Assembly: GCA_017391185.1 (NCBI GenBank)
Contig: JAFOZN010000239.1
Coordinates: 1-19,430, forward strand
Direction of reading: 5' to 3'
Source of the DNA: Alistipes sp.
Lineage (GTDB): Bacteria > Bacteroidota > Bacteroidia > Bacteroidales > Rikenellaceae
DNA length: 19,430 nucleotides
The notes beneath the pieces are model-generated. The model saw nothing but the letters and a program-made list of their open reading frames with translations, was not told the origin of the DNA and searched no databases. This document shows, in pieces, positions 15,681-19,430 of this stretch (its first letter is position 1; every line of letters begins with the position of its first letter). The translations under genes were made by a program, and so were the position numbers.

Positions 15681-17639
15681 TTATTTACTCTCATTATAGG
15701 CCTTAACTCCGTTCTGCAAGAACTCCACAAAAGCCTCTACATCGAGATTATATCCTCTTGGCTCAACCAATGGCTTACCATCAGCGCCCTGCAACACATA
15801 ATATGGCTGAGCATTTACGCCATAGGTTTTCAACGCGTAGTATGAATTGATCTTACCCAATGTCTTGAGCACCTTACCGCTATCTGTTGTCACCCAATCA
15901 GCCTCATCAACCTTGAGCTTATCATCGGCATAGAGTGCTACGATAACATAGTCGTTACGCAAAATATCCAACACTCTCTCATCAGCCCATACTCTTGACT
16001 CCATCTCGCGGCAATTTACACATCCATGACCTGTAAAATCCACAAACAATGGCTTTCCAACCTGCTTGGCATAAGCCTCTGCCTCTGCCAAATCGAAGAA
16101 TCCATCAAGATTGTGCGGAAGCTCCAACACATCACCATACTTCACGCCACTTACGCTCTTCTCTCCATTGGCAGAAACGGCCACACCTGAGCCCATCACA
16201 AAATCTTGGCTCTGGATTGGAGGCAAATATCCCGACAAAGCGTTAAGTGGTGCGCCCCACATACCTGGCAACATATATACTACGAATGAGAACGAGATGA
16301 TAGCAAATATCAAACGTGTAACCGAGAGATATGGCATATCGCTATCGTGCTTAAACTTAAGTTTACCCAAAAGATACAATCCCAAGAGTGAGAAGATTGC
16401 GATCCACAAAGCCAAATAGACCTCACGATCCAACAACCCCCAGTGATATGTCTGATCGGCAACGCTCAAGAACTTCAAACCCAAAGCCAACTCCACAAAT
16501 CCCAAAACAACCTTCACCGAATTGAGCCAACCACCACTCTTAGGCAACTGCTTGAGCCACGATGGGAAGAGTGCAAAGAGTGTAAAAGGCAAGGCAAAGA
16601 CTACCGAGAATGCGAACATTGTAATAATCGGAGTCCACACCTCACCAGAAGTTGACTGAATAAGCGCAGAACCGATAATCGGACCAGTACAAGAGAATGA
16701 TACGAGTACCAAAGTCAAAGCCATGAAGAAGATACCAGCCAAGCCTCCCTTATCTGCCTTGGCATCGCTATCGTTGACCAACTTCTCTGGCAAGACAATC
16801 TCAAAAGCACCAAAGAACGATGCTGCAAAGACCATAAAGACCGTAAAGAAGAGGATATTAGGCAACCAATGAGTCGAAATCCAATTGAAGATATCGGCTG
16901 TAACTGCATCGCCACCGATAAGCCATGTGAGGAAGATTATCACTCCGATAGGCAACGTATAGAGCAAAATAATAAAGAGTCCATACATCAACGCACGGAA
17001 ACGACCTTTTGCGACACTTCCCGAACCCTTCAAGAAGAAAGATACAGTCATCGGAATCATTGGGAAGACACATGGTGTAAGCAGAGCTACCAATGCCCAA
17101 CCTACTGCGCTGAGGATATAACCCCAGATAGAGCCGCCATCTGCCTCAAAGGCAGACTTAACCTCAGCCTTTACAGCTGGCGCAACACCCTCACCGAGTT
17201 TAATCTTAAAATCACGCTCACCTGTTACACAATTCTCATCGTTACAAACCATCCACTCGGCCATAACATTGATCACTGTCCCCGACTGAGCCTTAACCTT
17301 CTGCACAAAATCGACACTTCCCTCATAATGACCAATCTCCATATCGAAGATATCATTGTGCTGCTTTACAGACTCCACAGAAGCCTCTACTGCACCTTGG
17401 AGTTCAAAGCCCTCACCCTCGAAAGTAAAGGTTGTCGCCATAGGACCACCCTCATATGGACCTAAATCATAGATATGCCAACCCTTATCCACCGATGCAC
17501 TAAAAGTAATGGCATACACGCCCTCAGCATCCTGCTTAACCGAAGTTTTCCAAGCGACAGGATCAATAGGCTGAGCTGACAACGAAAGCGAAGTCAGAGC
17601 CAAAACGATTGTCAAACAAAAACTCTTCAAAAAATTCAT
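15681..17639 (-). CDS. dsbD: Thiol:disulfide interchange protein DsbD
   Basis: Inner membrane protein that carries electrons from cytoplasmic thioredoxin to periplasmic reductases and cytochrome c maturation factors. The 652 residues show all three modules. A signal peptide (1-22) leads into an N-terminal immunoglobulin-like domain with VCNDENC (Cys132/Cys137). A membrane domain of about eight segments (175-460) holds TPCVFPMIPMTVSFF with Cys190 and SFSCTGPIIGSAL with Cys317. A C-terminal thioredoxin domain has FTGHGCVNCREM (Cys540/Cys543). The three redox pairs are complete, so it should be functional. It is preceded by the tsaE terminator, so it needs its own promoter in 17640-17710. I find only imperfect -7 boxes there (for example TCTCTTTG at 17682-17675). 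The SRPBCC gene follows. Confidence 0.96.
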   Translation of the reverse strand: MNFLKSFCLTIVLALTSLSLSAQPIDPVAWKTSVKQDAEGVYAITFSASVDKGWHIYDLGPYEGGPMATTFTFEGEGFELQGAVEASVESVKQHNDIFDMEIGHYEGSVDFVQKVKAQSGTVINVMAEWMVCNDENCVTGERDFKIKLGEGVAPAVKAEVKSAFEADGGSIWGYILSAVGWALVALLTPCVFPMIPMTVSFFLKGSGSVAKGRFRALMYGLFIILLYTLPIGVIIFLTWLIGGDAVTADIFNWISTHWLPNILFFTVFMVFAASFFGAFEIVLPEKLVNDSDAKADKGGLAGIFFMALTLVLVSFSCTGPIIGSALIQSTSGEVWTPIITMFAFSVVFALPFTLFALFPSWLKQLPKSGGWLNSVKVVLGFVELALGLKFLSVADQTYHWGLLDREVYLALWIAIFSLLGLYLLGKLKFKHDSDMPYLSVTRLIFAIISFSFVVYMLPGMWGAPLNALSGYLPPIQSQDFVMGSGVAVSANGEKSVSGVKYGDVLELPHNLDGFFDLAEAEAYAKQVGKPLFVDFTGHGCVNCREMESRVWADERVLDILRNDYVIVALYADDKLKVDEADWVTTDSGKVLKTLGKINSYYALKTYGVNAQPYYVLQGADGKPLVEPRGYNLDVEAFVEFLQNGVKAYNESK

Positions 17640-17711
17640 ATCAATTTATATTTACATTCTACTTTTTCCACCATCAAAGAGATGGCGATAATATCGGGCA
17701 AAAATAACACA

Positions 17712-17746
17712 AAAAACAGACTCTCGCAAATATAGAGTCTGTTTTA
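17712..17746 (-). terminator. Intrinsic terminator after tsaE
   Basis: A 12-bp perfect inverted repeat (17714-17725 with 17735-17746) encloses a 9-base loop. The A run at 17712-17717 gives a U-tail on the minus strand, and a shorter T run gives it some symmetry. It lies 28 bases past the tsaE stop and separates the porX-tsaE unit from dsbD. Confidence 0.92.
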
Positions 17747-17774
17747 TCGCTGTTAATTACAACTTTACACGTTT

Positions 17775-18191
17775 TTAGTCAATAGTAAAGATTCTCTGGC
17801 CATCATCCTCGACCTCTATCTTGACGGTCATCACATCATCGGGTATCAGAGCCTCTATCTTCTCAGGCCACTCCACCAAACAAAGATCGCCCGAATAGAA
17901 ATACTCCTCGTAACCCAAATCAAAGACCTCCTCGACCTTGTCAATACGGTAGAAATCGAAGTGATATATCAGCATTTTGTCTGCTCCCTCATACTCATTT
18001 ACCAAAGCAAAAGTTGGACTTGTTACGGTATCCTCTGCCCCCAACTGAGCCACTATACGCGAGATGAGCGTAGTTTTACCCGCACCCATTCCGCCACGGA
18101 ATAGCACCACATTGCGACCATCCAAGGATGATATTATCTGCTCGGCCACGTTATCCAACTCCGAGAGAGAGTCTATTTTCAATTGTATCAT
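17775..18191 (-). CDS. tsaE: tRNA threonylcarbamoyladenosine synthesis ATPase TsaE
   Basis: P-loop ATPase that works with TsaB-TsaD to place the t6A modification on ANN-decoding tRNAs. The 138-residue length is typical. Walker A GGMGAGKTT lies at 33-41, a switch-like TSPTF at 57-61, HFDFYRI at ~77-83 and VEWPEKI at ~106-112, all hallmark family segments. The start codon is 6 bases past the porX stop, and a strong terminator follows, so it is the last gene of a porX-containing transcript. Nothing looks damaged. Confidence 0.95.
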   Translation of the reverse strand: MIQLKIDSLSELDNVAEQIISSLDGRNVVLFRGGMGAGKTTLISRIVAQLGAEDTVTSPTFALVNEYEGADKMLIYHFDFYRIDKVEEVFDLGYEEYFYSGDLCLVEWPEKIEALIPDDVMTVKIEVEDDGQRIFTID

Positions 18192-18197
18192 ATTTTA

Positions 18198-19430
18198 CTA
18201 TTTCTTAGGTTTCAACACTATATATGGCACCAACATCTCCTCCATCGATATTCCGCCATGCTGGAATGTATTACGATAGTAGCGGATAAAACGATTTGCA
18301 TCGTTATTATATACCAAAAAATCTGAGTTATAGGCAAATATATAACTTGACGAAAGGTTTGTTCTTGGCAACTGCACATCCTCAGGGCGAGTAATCTCAT
18401 AAACCTCACGATGATTATATTGAAGATTCCTACCTGTCTTATATCTCAAATTAGGCGAAGTCTCCTTATCTCCCGTAACTCTCACAGGATTATCCACTCG
18501 TATAGTACCATGGTCCGATGTCACAATCACCGTATGTCCACGCTCCGAGAGTAGCTTCAATATAACGAAGAGATCAGAATGTTCAAACCATGAGCGTGTC
18601 AAGGAGCGGAACGAAGCCTCATCTTCGGTAAGTTCACGAATAATATCTGTTTCGGTACGTGCATGCGACAAGATATCGAGGAAATTATATACGATAACCG
18701 AAAAATCGGCATCATACAAGCGGTTGATATTATCGATGAGCTTACGACCAGCCTCAGGACGCACCAACTTATCGAAGGTCCACTTATATTTCTTACCACT
18801 CATCTTAATCTGACGGCTCAAGAAATCCTCCTCATATTGATTCTTACCACCCTCTTCATTATCGTTGAGCCACTTATTAGGCATCAACTTATCAATCGCC
18901 AATGGCATCAAGCCCGCAAAAATAGCATTTCGTGCATATTGCGTAGCAGTAGGCAGAATCGCACAATAGAGATCATCCACCTCTACATCATAATGTCCTC
19001 TGAGCATAGAGCTGATCACTCGCCACTGATCATAGCGGAAGTTGTCGATGAGCAACAGAGTGGTTTTCTGGTGAGAATCCACCTCTGGAAAGATCTTCTT
19101 ACGCATCAATGTATGCGACATTACAGGTATCTGCTCATCATCAACCTTTTTGTTAATCCAATTATAGTAGTTGCGGCGCACAAACTTTGAGAACTCCTGA
19201 TTAGCCTCACTCTTCTGATAAGCCAAAACCTCTTTGATACTACGATCCGAAGATGCCGACAGTTCTATCTCCCAATTAGTTATCTTACGATACAGCGCGC
19301 TCCATGCCGAAAACGTAGAGGCCATCTGACACATCGAAGATATTCGGCCAAACTCGGCACGATAATCTGCCGTAGTCTGCTCGGTTACAAGTTGCTCCGA
19401 GTGAACATTTTTTTTGATGGACAACAATAC
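18198..19430 (-). CDS. porX: PorX-type response regulator/PglZ phosphoesterase, C-terminal part (5' end off window)
   Basis: Known from Porphyromonas and Flavobacterium as the PorY-controlled regulator of the type IX secretion system, whose PglZ domain is a zinc-dependent alkaline-phosphatase-like phosphodiesterase acting on oligonucleotides. The reading frame stays open to the window end, and the first possible start there (TTG at 19427) is just an internal Leu of LLSIKKN, so the N-terminal receiver domain lies outside. The visible 410 residues hold a helical linker followed by PglZ. Counting from that TTG codon, metal and catalytic candidates are Asp128 (LLIDNFR), Thr160 (LPTATQYAR), His255 (DILSHAR), Asp305-His306 (TSDHG) and His390 (QHGGISMEE). 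The active site therefore looks complete. tsaE follows after 6 bases. Confidence 0.9.
   Translation of the reverse strand, partial: VLLSIKKNVHSEQLVTEQTTADYRAEFGRISSMCQMASTFSAWSALYRKITNWEIELSASSDRSIKEVLAYQKSEANQEFSKFVRRNYYNWINKKVDDEQIPVMSHTLMRKKIFPEVDSHQKTTLLLIDNFRYDQWRVISSMLRGHYDVEVDDLYCAILPTATQYARNAIFAGLMPLAIDKLMPNKWLNDNEEGGKNQYEEDFLSRQIKMSGKKYKWTFDKLVRPEAGRKLIDNINRLYDADFSVIVYNFLDILSHARTETDIIRELTEDEASFRSLTRSWFEHSDLFVILKLLSERGHTVIVTSDHGTIRVDNPVRVTGDKETSPNLRYKTGRNLQYNHREVYEITRPEDVQLPRTNLSSSYIFAYNSDFLVYNNDANRFIRYYRNTFQHGGISMEEMLVPYIVLKPKK

Noticed and set aside
16869..17465. 198-codon + strand frame
   Set aside because: Antisense to the membrane and N-terminal domains of DsbD; no recognisable domain.
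18663..19190. 175-codon + strand frame
   Set aside because: Antisense to the PglZ domain of porX, with shadow-like composition.
1..19430. Mobile elements, CRISPR arrays, defence or phage modules, tRNA or rRNA genes
   Set aside because: No transposase or integrase, no spaced direct repeats, no terminal inverted repeats, and nearly all bases belong to recognised core genes or short gaps.

Overview
The window reads as chromosomal DNA from a member of the Bacteroidota, most likely a host-associated anaerobe of the order Bacteroidales. The reasons are: a PorX-type response regulator/PglZ protein; a Bacteroidetes-type HU protein; the gene order mfd-coaX-outer membrane protein-TPR-lptC-CNNM/CBS-PpiD; A-rich gene leaders without Shine-Dalgarno sequences; and a textbook Bacteroides promoter (TTTG-N19-TAnnTTTG) in front of the HU gene. 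The genus cannot be fixed from sequence alone.

Layout: the left end (2-1522, + strand) is the 3' part of the large subunit of methylmalonyl-CoA mutase, with a strong terminator. Everything else lies on the minus strand. From right to left it reads: porX (5' end off the window) and tsaE, closed by a terminator; dsbD and a small SRPBCC-fold gene; HU from its own promoter, followed by a 29-codon very basic gene; a terminator-like hairpin; then a long run of closely packed genes: rng, mfd, coaX, an outer membrane protein, a TPR protein, lptC, a CNNM/CBS (CorC/HlyC-like) protein and ppiD. The run ends at a terminator that faces the mutase terminator across a 303-base convergent gap. That gap is the only gene-free stretch over 300 bases.

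Functionally the large minus-strand run joins RNA decay and transcription-coupled repair (rng, mfd) and CoA synthesis (coaX) with envelope biogenesis: LPS transport (lptC), a periplasmic chaperone/isomerase (ppiD), a beta-barrel protein and a periplasmic TPR protein. DsbD upstream supplies reducing power to the periplasm, and PorX points to a type IX secretion system elsewhere in the genome. The mutase belongs to the succinate-propionate pathway common in these anaerobes.

I see no mobile element, CRISPR array, tRNA, rRNA, phage gene or defence island. This is mostly core genome. The best leads are small: the 29-residue basic protein next to HU, the hairpin just before rng, the HU promoter with its A/T palindrome, an HU without the usual intercalating proline, and an LptC lipoprotein with a long basic tail.
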